Part shown: one piece after another, positions 25,713-35,823 of the stretch | Position numbering within the stretch: the stretch's first letter is position 1 | Layout of the letters: each line of letters begins with the position of its first letter | Notes under the pieces: model-generated | What the model was told of the DNA's origin: nothing | Seen by the model: the letters and a program-made list of their open reading frames with translations, nothing else | The model's database searches: none | Assembly (NCBI GenBank): GCA_011316305.1 | Contig: SAUG01000182.1 | Location: 1-64,000 of the forward strand | DNA: 64,000 nt | Reading direction: 5' to 3' | Origin: Rusavskia elegans | Lineage: Eukaryota > Ascomycota > Lecanoromycetes > Teloschistales > Teloschistaceae | Position numbers and translations under genes: made by a program

Positions 25713-25821
25713 CTATTTTCTTTTTAACTTTTTAACGCCTTTATTTTTAATATTTTTAAAGTTTTTAAACGTTTAATACGAGCGTATTAAAGGCGATACT
25801 ATTTTTTAATTTTATAGTATT

Positions 25822-26062
25822 TATTATAAGCTATTTAAACTGCCTAGAGCTTATATAAAACCTAGTAGATATAGAGATACTAGCCGATAGTACCGGCTAA
25901 CTAATATACTGACTAAGCCCTGTTAACCGCGGTTTATTAGCTCTGTAGGATTCGTTGCCTAATTAGGTCTAGCGCTCAGCCTTATTCGCTTATTTATAGA
26001 GAAGCTTTCTATCTATATAGAAATATCAAGTTATTATTATTATCTTAAATCGATCTATAATA
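25822..26062 (+). repeat. 3' LTR of the chromovirus
   Basis: 241 bp, matching 18560-18800 apart from transitions. Confidence 0.85.
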
Positions 26063-26157
26063 CCTCTAAAACGATAAAAACGAAAAAAATAGATAGAAAG
26101 AAGTTAGATACTAACTATATATCTTTATTAATAAAATTCGAAGTTTAAAAACGAATT

Positions 26158-26271
26158 TAGCTTTTAGTTATTAAATTATTTAAGGAATAAAAAAACTTTA
26201 AAACTTTTAGTCGACGGTTAGTAGGGTTTGACAGTCTTTTTTTTTACTAACCAGGTTTATTTAATCTAAAG
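26158..26271 (-). repeat. right terminal inverted repeat
   Basis: Reverse-complement partner of 18255-18367. Confidence 0.85.
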
Positions 26272-26307
26272 TAAATCAATTTACTACTGATTAAATTAGA
26301 GGATGAA

Positions 26308-27732
26308 CTATCTCGCAGATAATAATAAAGAGGCCCTAAACTGAGATGGACGAAGAAAATATGGCCGAAGCTTGCGTGGCCAAGAACAACGATATACCTG
26401 GCCGTGGCTAGGATCATGCGCCCATAGTATTCCGTTGCCTGAGACCAACTTCGATGATATGGCGGCAGCTCGCTTTGACAAGACAAGACGAAAGCTGCGA
26501 GATACCATGCCGTCCTGTCGTTGGCTCTTCTACCCTGGAACGGGAGTATTGTGTACTGTGATCCTCAGATATAACTTCGTATTAACGGATCTTATAAAGC
26601 ACACGTAGTCGCTGTATAGTGGGGAGCTTATAAGAATACTGGCCTGTTTAAGCGAAGCTGGTGGTATTATAGCTGCTAATTTACGAAGTGTCCCTCCGTC
26701 CTCGTACTTGCCCCTTCGGATAGTTCCTTCCGGTCTACTCTGATTTAGTAATACGAGTTTAGGTATTCGAATGCTTTCTTAGAAGATCTGATTTCTGTTT
26801 CTAGAAAGAAAGACGTATTTACTGATAAAGTACGTAATAAACTGCTTCTCCGTATAATAAGTATGGAACCGGCCTGGAACGCTATTATCTTTTTTATTAG
26901 GGGCTAATCCGTAACCGATAATATCGGTAATCCGTATAACTTTAGGCGTCTAATCTTCTCCTAATATAAGTAGAACCGTCTTGCCGTAACTCCAACCATT
27001 TATAGCGGTTGTAGGAGGATATCTGCCTCTACGTTTAAGTAGGGCAATCGTCTTATAAGGAGTTGAAATATGATATTCGGTAACCGGCGTAAAGAGCCTT
27101 ACACTGCTTGTAATTTTCTGGAAGAAGACAGCCGGCAGCTGGTCGCTAGTGTCCTCTTAAATAGTAATATAATCATTTTTCTTGCTTTAACTTGCGGTGT
27201 AAGTAATTTCTTTATAGACCTGGTGCTTTCCGCCTAACCGCGTTTAACCGGCCGTAACGCTCTGCTTCGTTTCGATCTGACGGAACTGCGAGATCGATTG
27301 CTCTGAATCTATATATATCTTTGATACTTATATCGACACCGTATTCGAGACGATACTGTTATTCTTACAGCGGCCCTAAAGTATAGCTTCTATTAGAGGC
27401 GTTCTATCTTCTTAAGTCTGGAAGTTTGGATCTATACCTCTGGCTAGCAGCAAATTAATAATAGCTGGGTATCTCTCGCAGACCATATAAAGTAAAGCAG
27501 TCTTCCTATTCCTATCGATACTATGAATAAGAAATTCACGCTCTTGTGAGGACTCAAGATATTCCCGAATAAAATTATTATCTCCAAAGAGTATTATTCG
27601 GCTTATAACGTGATCGATTTTCTTCGTTTAACAGGTTGGATTACTACTAAAAGCTTGCTATAATCGTCGGTAAATTGTATCGCGGTCATTAATTATAGTA
27701 GTCTCTTTGCTACCTTCCTATCTCGGAAGCAT
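26308..27732 (-). pseudogene. ankyrin-repeat protein with C-terminal DYW-like nucleic-acid deaminase domain, ruined
   Basis: From an ATG at 27730-27732 the minus strand encodes ankyrin-type repeats: NRKTALLYMVCERYPAIINL, then LLARGIDPNF, then after a frame change DISIKDIYRFRAIDLAVPS. The second half (about 27138-26560) has the layout of the fungal DYW-like deaminases: VRLFTPVTEYHISTPYKTIA, INGWSYGKTVLLILGE, VPGRFHTYYTEKQFITYFIS and ILISSPLYSDYV. At least seven TAA/TAG stops and two frame changes break it. The zinc-binding HAE and CxxC positions expected for the family read YTE (26842-26859) and Y-S-D-Y (26599-26619), every change being of the RIP type. The part left of about 26560 is open to 26308 but may not belong. 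The ankyrin call is firm; the deaminase call rests on remembered family pattern. Confidence 0.65.
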
Positions 27733-28517
27733 GACCGTAGATTTTCGATCGATTTTGAGGCCGGCTAGGGTTTCTCGTAAGCATATTTTTCTCGGTCGAT
27801 GATAGACTTGCGCCCAGAGCCACGTAACGTTTGTTCTCTTTGTTAATGTTATACGCGGAAGTTTCGGGGCTTTATGGAGAAAAAGTCCCTGAGATAGTAT
27901 ATAGAGAGTCCAAAGCGATCAGGGCAATCTGAGGTACGACTATTACGATGATAGGCTAGGTTGGCTATGCTGAACTTCGCCTGTACTATCTCTTTTAACG
28001 TCAACGTCAACGTCTGTGGATGGATCTGCTGGGCCTCATCGTGGTTGCCTTGACTTGCTGGCAGAGGCTCGTAGATCCACCGTGGTACCGTACGAATAGC
28101 GATCCATAAGCAGTCACATGACCAATGACGCAACCAGTACCGGTGTATCTTGGCGTCTTGGCGCCTTCGAGCAGCCGTCTCTGTATTCGTAGTCTGTTGT
28201 AAACACGGGCGTGCAATTGCGCCATCACGCCGACAATCGACGAGACTTCGCCTTCCCTAGCATAGGTTCTACCACTGATCTCCTTGGGCCATCTTCACTA
28301 CGAGGATTCCGCGACCTTTTTACGTACGCGATGCGATGCTCTTGGTACAGCCTGCTGGGAGACTCTCACAACTCGTCCCTCCCTCGTACCGGCGCTCTGA
28401 CTCTTCTTATTCCTGCGCTTTGTTCGACTACTCGCTGGGTTCTCTTAGTCGCGCATTGAGCTGACCCTCTTCGATACACATCCCTACCTCGGCCGAACCT
28501 TCTCTTAAAGATAATCC
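27733..28517. other. gene-free stretch
   Basis: Normal composition from about 27840. Several short overlapping frames, none with a recognisable domain. The last 100 bp may be the promoter of the next gene. Confidence 0.35.
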
Positions 28518-30203
28518 ATGCCACCCTATACATCACAAGACCTGCATTACCATATTTGGAGCTGGGCGCAGCAAGTCAATCAATACACCCAGCAGTATAA
28601 TTAGCAATCACTACCCTTCGAATCCATCAGTCGTACTACCGCCAATGGAATAAGACTTCGTGATCGACCTGCACGGAAACCTTTGGCTAAGATTCCTATC
28701 AATCCTTACTATCGTAAGCGGAAGGTCGAGAAAGCTATGCTAGATCAGGAGGCTGTAAGAGCTGGGGATACCGCAGAGCCGGTGAAGAAGCGGAGAGGTC
28801 GACTACCTGGGTTAAGGAACAAATCCTACGGCCAGGGCTCTAATAAACCAGACTCGGTGCTCTCTCGCGGTCGCCCGCCCTCCATTCCTGATCTCCCCCC
28901 TCTATCCGCCTCCTCAGCCAAGACACCGTCGTCCCGTAAATCTTCATCTCCAAGCAAGAGCAAGAGGGGCGACAGGACGTTGGATCAGCCTAGACCAGAT
29001 GCAACAGTCGATATGCCCTTCCTGGAGACTTGTAAGCCCGCCGTGTTCAAGACAAGCTTTCGCGAACTTAAGGCTGCAGGCAAGCCTATTCCTGATGCAA
29101 TACTGGAGGTACGGCAGAAGCTTTTATATGTCCCTAAAGGTCTTATTCCGGGAGAGCTTAAGGTACCTTAATTGTTAACCTCCCGCAGGCCGCGGTCTAG
29201 CTGCATGTACTTATCGTTTATCAGGCGTAATACGACAAAGACAACGACATACCTCGCAAATCCAATGATCCTCTCCCAGATTCTGAATATCAGGACCCTG
29301 CCGAAACGCCCTTCACCAAGCAACAGCTTGAGCGATTGAAGCATACGGTTGACGAGATCTGTCGCAAGGCCTCGACAGCCGCCAGAATTAAGGCGTACGA
29401 GAGACAGTGGGGTAGTACTATGACGCAGATCCTGCAAGAGGCTGAGAGCTGGCCCAGGGGGAGAGATGTGGTGCTGTTCAATGTGTAGGTCACCGACCTT
29501 ATAAACGATATAGTCACCCCCTTTAATATCTACGTCTAGTGAAAGCTGCCCCATTCAACCCATTAATTTTAAGCCCGTCCGCCCCGATATAAACCGCCCC
29601 CTTGATAACAGCGCACGCACTGCCGACGCCGAGTCTACAAAGAGTAGCGAAACACCGGACAACCTTGGCCGAATGGTCGATTGGGTCCTTGCGCTTCAAC
29701 TGTCAGACCAAGATCTCCATCTCATTAGCCGAGCTTTCAATCGCTGCAGGGAGAACGAGCAATCTTTAAATCAGACTCTGTCCTATATCACACGCTTTCC
29801 TATCTTCGCCGATATTGAGGTCAAGACAAGTTCGAACCGTGACCCCGAGGTGCAGCTGGGCATTTGGGCAGCGGCGGCTGTACTGAAGAGGAGGCATTAT
29901 GGGTGGGATACCGGGATCCCAATGCCGGGGATTGTGGTTGATGGACATGCGTGGAAGTGGTATCTCTTATTTGTAGTTGGTGAGGACGTGGTATGTCACT
30001 GCCAAACCCGCTAGATGATAAAAGAATACTGACTGCTGGCGTAGATGATATCGGGGCCAGAATATTTTGGTGATACGTCTACCGTCAACGGGATATGGAC
30101 TATATTCTATCGTCTGCACGTCTTGGTTGAATGGGGAAGGTCGGTGTTTGCGCAGTGGGTTCAGGATGAGATTATTGGATGGGTAAAGGAGAGGGCTAGC
30201 TGA
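28518..30203 (+). pseudogene. fungal PD-(D/E)XK nuclease-like protein with premature stops
   Basis: Four exons fit by frame and splice sites: 28518-29162, 29225-29484, 29540-29990 and 30045-30203, with introns of 62, 55 and 54 bp, for about 504 residues. The N-terminal part is basic, Ser/Pro-rich and probably disordered. A middle helical part includes EICRKASTAARIKAYERQWG. The C-terminal part matches the fungal PD-(D/E)XK-like family: MVDWVLAL, then FADIEVKTSSNRDPEVQLGI with the E-x-K motif and following Gln, then WKWYLLFVV, and after intron 3 GDTSTVNGIW. TAG at 28602-28604 and TAA at 29228-29230 lie in frame; both fit Gln codons changed by CpA to TpA. A start downstream of 28604 would avoid only the first. 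These fungal proteins are numerous and of unknown role. Confidence 0.7.
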
Positions 30204-30837
30204 TGCGGCGATTTATAGAGCTTGTAAGTATGTGTACGACATGATGAATTCGATGCATAATATTATCAATTACGGTTGTTCTGGATTTGATTGCTCAGCG
30301 GAGGTGTGGCTGACTATAGTTTTAGGGCGAAATCCTGATACGAATATTGTAGCCCCTTTTTCATTCAACGCCTCCTATCCAACCGCACCTTGGTGGTCAG
30401 ATGGACGAGCCGTTGTATATCGTGACTATCGCTATCCTCCTGTCGATTCGAATCTGATTGAATGGAACAAGCCATGTCGTGGTGACAGAGTTCTTGTGTG
30501 ACCGTCGTTCATCGATTTCTCCAGCGTGGCTAGACACGCTGAAAGCGCATCTTGCAGGTGTCTCGACGAAGGTTCAGGATCCGATGCGCTATGTTGAAGA
30601 GATTTTCAGGACTACCTTTCCTTCGGCTCCTCTGACGGCGGCGCAGTCTGCTGTGGAAGCATGCCCGCTGGCTACGGCTATAGCGCTTAATTCGATAACC
30701 TTACCGTTAACGTATATTTATTACTATCCTCCCTCTCCTTTATCCTTTCCTATCCCTCTAATATCCCCACCCCTTCCCCGGCTCCAAGTCCTACCCAACC
30801 TATATAAGTCTTGTCACACTAACGTATTACCCCAGCC
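30204..30837. other. unassigned stretch with open frames
   Basis: Plus-strand frames at 30232-30501 and 30458-30841 are open but share no recognisable motif and overlap in different frames. They might be remnants of one gene. A CT-rich, low-complexity stretch covers 30710-30790. Confidence 0.3.
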
Positions 30838-31170
30838 CTAAGGCTAAGGCTACACTAACAACGGCTGCTCTGCGTTCCTCTTCGATGTGTTCGGTCCCGG
30901 CACCGAACGCTGGAAAGGCGGCGGCAAATACGCTACCAACCTCAACTGATTCTATTCCGCTAGCTCTCGTATTAAGGCTCGCTAAGTCGCCGTCGCCGCT
31001 GCGAACACGACCGAGTATTCGCCCTACTTCTTCAGCTATCCTGATAAGTATAGGAGCTTGAGGGAGATCAAGGTATAGAGTGCAGAGCATGCCGAGGTGT
31101 TGGCGAAGTAGTATTAAGAGGGGAATTCGGAGGCTTTAGAGCCTGCTGAGGAATGTAAATGCTTTTACGC
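30838..31170 (+). pseudogene. unknown coding remnant with several stops
   Basis: One plus-strand frame reads protein-like through its stops: GCSAFLFDVFGPGTERWKGG, later AAANTTEYSPYFFSYPDKYR and SAEHAEVLAK. It is interrupted by TGA once and TAA/TAG about five times. The composition suggests a former gene; I do not recognise the family and see no start. Confidence 0.4.
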
Positions 31171-32540
31171 CTTTCTCCCCTTCCCTCTGACTTTTTCTTT
31201 TTATTCTTCTGTTTTTGTACTTTAGATAAGGAGTTTGGGGCTGACGATTAGTTACTTAAGCGTTAAAATTCAATACGAGATATCGATCCGTAGGGTATGG
31301 AAGAAGCGGTAGGATTCGGGGAATGGGGATATATTGTTTGGGGGCGGGCGGTAATAGTCACGTTGGGTGGTTGACGGTCAGGCAGTTAGTTGATTGATTT
31401 TAACTATATACCTCTCCTACTGCTAGTGGATTTGATTTAGGCTATCTAATAGTGCCGTTTTTATTAACTCTTATGTCGTTATATATAGCACTTATTTCCC
31501 AGTCTCCTCGATCCAAGACTCGGTCTTGTATGTTCCGCCCGGCTACTGAATCGAACCCGATTAGTAGTAATAGAAGAAGTAGTCTTCAGACCAGACCGAG
31601 AATGGTAAAGTAGCTCTAGAATAGCTGTACGTAATCCTAAATAGCTATATAGCCTTTAGCCTACTATCTACTATTTAATTTTTCTTCTTACAGTCTCTTC
31701 CGAGACCCCTGTAGCTTAGGACGGGATACCTGGATATTGCGGTAACTAAATAAAGTACTGCTCACCCTTAGGATGATTATCCGGGTCTTTTTCCTTGTTA
31801 TAAACGTACAGCGTAGACTAACGCCTAGGCTTTTACTATTGAGCCCCCAACTAACATATATATAGCAGAGACCGTAATACTATTTTTATTGTCCTATTTA
31901 GCTCGCTATTGATCCTTAGAATAATTCGGTAACAGTATACGACTATTAGTATTGGTTTTTCGTCCTAGATTCGATACTGCAGATATTATAATCTCCTTCG
32001 GCAGCCTGATAATAAAAACAACAGTTCTTGTAGCAGTTGGGATTATTATTACGATGTAACTCTGTACGGCACCCCCTGCTATACTAGGCCCTATTATTAT
32101 TGGTACGGTTGGTGGAGGGCTTGGAGCTACAACTTCACTGGCGATTCAGGGCCGAATACCATATAAGCGTGACGAGATAGACTCGGGAAGGCGGTGAAGA
32201 TTGGCGTCGGAGAAGTGAATAGGGAGGGTGTGGTAAGATCACCTAGTACTACTTCGATGATGGACCGTTTGTAATATTAAGCTTCTTTCTAGGATGCAGG
32301 ATAACACCTGTTATAACTGTTCGGAGAGCCACGAGCAAAAGGCGAAACCGATACAGAGCAATCGTTCGATATTGGACTTTATACGATGGTTGTACAAGAC
32401 TACAGAGCTCTTTAATCCGAAGTATTCAGCTTATCGAGGGGACGTAAGATAAGTGGTAATAGGTGGGATTCTGCAATATATAGATATCCTTGGGCCGTTG
32501 CGACCAGATTAAGCAATGTTTCGTTCAATCGATGATAGTC
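31171..32540. other. degenerate, partly RIPed stretch with coding traces
   Basis: Short plus-strand traces such as VSSETPVA (31690s) and PAILGPIIIGTVGGGLGATT (about 32083-32145) are separated by many stops. Composition lies between RIPed and normal. No family recognised. Confidence 0.35.
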
Positions 32541-32782
32541 TGTGAGCTCCAGTGCAGGAGCGCGAATTTGTATAAAAATGAGTATGTATTATATATTCTG
32601 GGAAGCAGGAGAAGAGGAAATCTATAAGTAGCTAAATAGTGCGCGTAATAAGTAAACGCTAGGCCTAAATAGGCAACGCTAGCTATAATAGAAAGTATAC
32701 GTAACTTTAGAGGTCTGTTCTCTATCGCGTATCCCGGAGTCGTCTCCGTATCGACTATAAATACTATATTCGCAGGTCTTTA
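32541..32782 (-). repeat. 3' LTR of copia element 2
   Basis: Begins TGTGAGCTCC and aligns with 41564-41805. The outer 90 bp are little RIPed. Confidence 0.82.
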
Positions 32783-33002
32783 TACCCCTTTAGGATCGAT
32801 AGCGAGCGCCGATAAGCTTTAATCCTATATAACCTTTATTAATAGTATTACCGCGTATATCCTCCTCTTAAATTAGTATAGAAATAACCGTATTATAGGT
32901 AGTAAAAGTCGAAAAGAAAGGGCTTGAATTTTAGGTTAAATTATAAGCTAAATATTAAACTAAAATAGCTAGAATTTAATATATAAAAAGAGTAAAAGGA
33001 AA

Positions 33003-33072
33003 TTAGTAGAGCCCGGATTCGAACCGGGGCTTAATAAACGTAAACCTATAATACTTGAGCTATAGCGATAGT
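33003..33072 (-). other. tRNA-like relic inside copia element 2
   Basis: On the minus strand TAGCTCAAGT (A-box-like) precedes CCCGGTTCGAATCCGGG, a perfect T arm with a 5-bp stem and seven-base loop. The acceptor stem is not found. It sits about 220 bp inside the 3' LTR, in element sense. Confidence 0.35.
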
Positions 33073-35413
33073 AAACGCCGTCGTAATAGTTCTACTATTA
33101 TAGGACTTCTACTATATCTATATTAACTACTATACTACCCCGCCTGGTTATATTTACTAGGTATTAGAGCAGTATATAACTTTAAAGGTAGTATAGGAAG
33201 ATTTTTAACTAGATCTATCCGGATCTATAGGTCTAGATAGATCTAGAATATTAATAGCAGCGGCAGCAGCGTTATTATATAGGGCCTCGTTTAATTTTAT
33301 ATACTGGAGCCCTAGGAGTTTAATAAACTCCTTATAATACTATACTGGAAGAGCTTTTATAAAGCTATCTACTAAAATAGCTACGGAGGCTATATATTTA
33401 ATTAAAACGTTTCTATTACGAACTTTCTGGCAGAGCTAATAATAATAAATATCTATATAGCGAAGCTTAGATATAAATTATAAATTAATACTCTAGAGAA
33501 TTCGTATAGTCTATATATTATCGACCTCGATAAACGGCTTATAGCCTAGATCTATAGTAATCTCTTCGAAGAATCTATTTTACTATATAAGTTCTTTTTC
33601 TATTACTATAGCGCCGAGTAGTTCTGCTTCCGTTAAACTTATTATAACCGTCTTTTACTTAGAGGCTTTCTAATCGATAATACTATTAAATAGCTTAAAG
33701 TAATAGCTTTAGGAACTATAGCGTATATTAGAATTATCCGCGAAGAATATATCTAATAAACCGACGAATATCCTGTTTAGATCTATTATAGAGGTATTAT
33801 AGATAATTAAAAGGAATCTAGAATACTTTAGATATTATAGAACTTAAACGGCAGCTATATAATAACGTTCGGAAGGGTTCGTAAGGAATTTTAAAAGCTT
33901 AGAGGAGGCGAAACCGATATTAGCGCGGCTTATAGTAGCTATAAATTATACTAAACCGACGAGCTATTAGTAGGCGAGGATTTATTATAGTATAGCTTAT
34001 TTAATATTCTTTATAAGGATTTTAGTACTCGCTAGTAGAGTCCTAGGGCCCTTCGTAGAAAGATTAATATAATACTTCTTTGTAATCTTATCGATATAGG
34101 AGTCCTGGTATAGAAATAGTTTATATAGCTCCCTTTCGTATATTATCCGAATACCTAGGAACTATATAATCTTACCTAGAAATTTTATATCGTATCTTTT
34201 AAATAGCTTTACCTGGAACTCCTCTATATATTTAATATTACAAGCTTCGAAGATAACGGCGATATTATTAACGAAGAAGAATAGAAGTATATATTTATAG
34301 ATAAAGAGGTACTCGGTACTAGGGACCGCCTAGAATCTTAGGTCGGCTAATATAGATAATAGATAGCGAAACTAGAGCGCTAGAGATTGCTTTAGCCTAT
34401 ATAGCGCTTATAGGAGCTATAGTAGAACTATTCTCGATCCTTTTTACCCCTACGGGGGTTTAATATAGGTAGGCTCGTTAATATCGCTATTAGTAAAAGC
34501 GTTAATAGCGTTATACTGCCGAGTCTTATAGTTAAAGTATATAATAATCGCTATAAGAGTTTAGAAGATACGTATTACTAATATTATAGCGTATATATTT
34601 ACTTTTGTATTTTAAAGGTCTCCCCTAGTATATAGGCGAGCTTTAAATTTAAGTAAATACCCCTAGTTATCGAATTTATATTTAAAAACCTAGGTAGTAG
34701 GAATAGCGATACTATTATTTTTAGAAGCTTTATTACCGGCTATTTCTTTTTAGATTCCTTTATTTTAAAACGCTTTAATTTCGATTTATATAGCTTCTAT
34801 AAAGCTTTCCTTTAGCGGGTACTTAAGTATATTATTCTAGTATTTAGGTTCTAATAGAAGCTGATCGCGATAGTAGTATATATTAATAGGAATTAGTTTA
34901 TATAGCGGTAGATCTTATAAAAAATTACCTTTATATAGCGTTTAAGCTACCTAGTAAGCTGCGAAGGTAGTATAAAATATCTATAGGATATTATCTATTA
35001 AATATAGTTACGTTATATATACTTAAACTCTTTCTATCTTCTTTCGAATACGAGGTATATTATCGGTAATAATATTCTCCTCCTAGACCTCTCTATATAG
35101 CCTCGATTTTTTCTATAATAAAGGAGCTTATTCGAAGGTATTCTGAATATCGTTATATTAGAATATATCGTCTAGGTAATAATTATCGTTACCCCCTAAA
35201 GTAGAAAGGCTTAGAAAAGATAGAAATAACTGCTCCTTTTTCTTCTTTTTATTATTATTTAACGCCTCTGTAGGCTTTTAAATAACGGTATTTTTATTTT
35301 TATTACTATCGCTAAGTTTAGAAAGCTCGTTATATATAGGCGGGTCTATATAAGGGATATTAAACGTATTATAGAAAAATAGCTCTATTTAGAACTAAGC
35401 TATATCGATTTCT

Positions 35414-35823
35414 TGTTACGTCCGCGACTCCACAGAGGTTCTATAGAAAGATTAGTTAAATAAGCGAGCCTTATTATCTATAGCCGCCTATAGCCGATAT
35501 AGCCGCCCTTCTAGATAGGACTTTTAATAGACGGCTACCCGTCGGCCTTTATAGCTATTTTTACTATATATATTATTTTCTATTCCTATAGATAGTTTCT
35601 TTTATTAGTCGTTAATATAATTATTAAATACGTCTCTACTATTCTCTTCTTAATTACCTTATAATAAAGATACTTTATAATATCGTAACTATACCTCTAT
35701 AGCTATATAGAATTAGTTATAATAACTTATACTAGAATTCCTTTACTATTTAATAGCTCGTATTAAGTCTATAGCTATAGCTAGACTCGAGCGTAATACT
35801 TTCTAATATATAGGGACGTTATA
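35414..35823 (+). repeat. 5' LTR, gag-type element in copia 2
   Basis: 410 bp, the least RIPed copy of this LTR in the window (keeps TGTTACGTCCGCGACTCCAC). Confidence 0.9.

Larger units (their letters stand above)
18560..26062 (+). mobile_element. Ty3/gypsy chromovirus, complete but RIPed
   Basis: A 7,503-bp element with 241-bp LTRs (18560-18800; 25822-26062) that begin TATTATAA and end TATAATA, RIPed TGT...ACA. Flanks CTTTT (18555-18559) and CCTCT (26063-26067) fit a 5-bp duplication later hit by C-to-T changes. On the plus strand: gag-like segment about 19600-20300; reverse transcriptase about 22560-23060 with the YVDD site read as YINN near 22793; integrase about 24280-24560 with the DRNYKF block near 24465; a chromodomain at about 25195-25330 (YLVKWKGYRPQYDSW). 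The GGCGATACTAT stretch before the 3' LTR resembles the usual end of fungal chromoviruses. Many stops; inactive. Confidence 0.88.
18255..26271. mobile_element. TA-flanked terminal-inverted-repeat DNA element, split by a gypsy element
   Basis: The outer 113 bp on each side (18255-18367; 26158-26271) are inverted repeats of each other. They include AGATTAAATAAACCTGGTTAG and CCCTACTAACCGTCGACTAA, and TA stands on both flanks (18253-18254, 26272-26273). Without the gypsy insertion the element is only about 510 bp, with no transposase, so it is a MITE-like relative of a Tc1/mariner-type element. The outer tips keep CpA/TpG; the part next to the gypsy LTRs is RIPed. Confidence 0.8.

Noticed and set aside
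29168..29554. A 128-codon minus-strand frame
   Set aside because: It is antisense to intron 1, exon 2 and intron 2 of the PD-(D/E)XK-like gene, whose sense reading has clear family motifs and splice sites.
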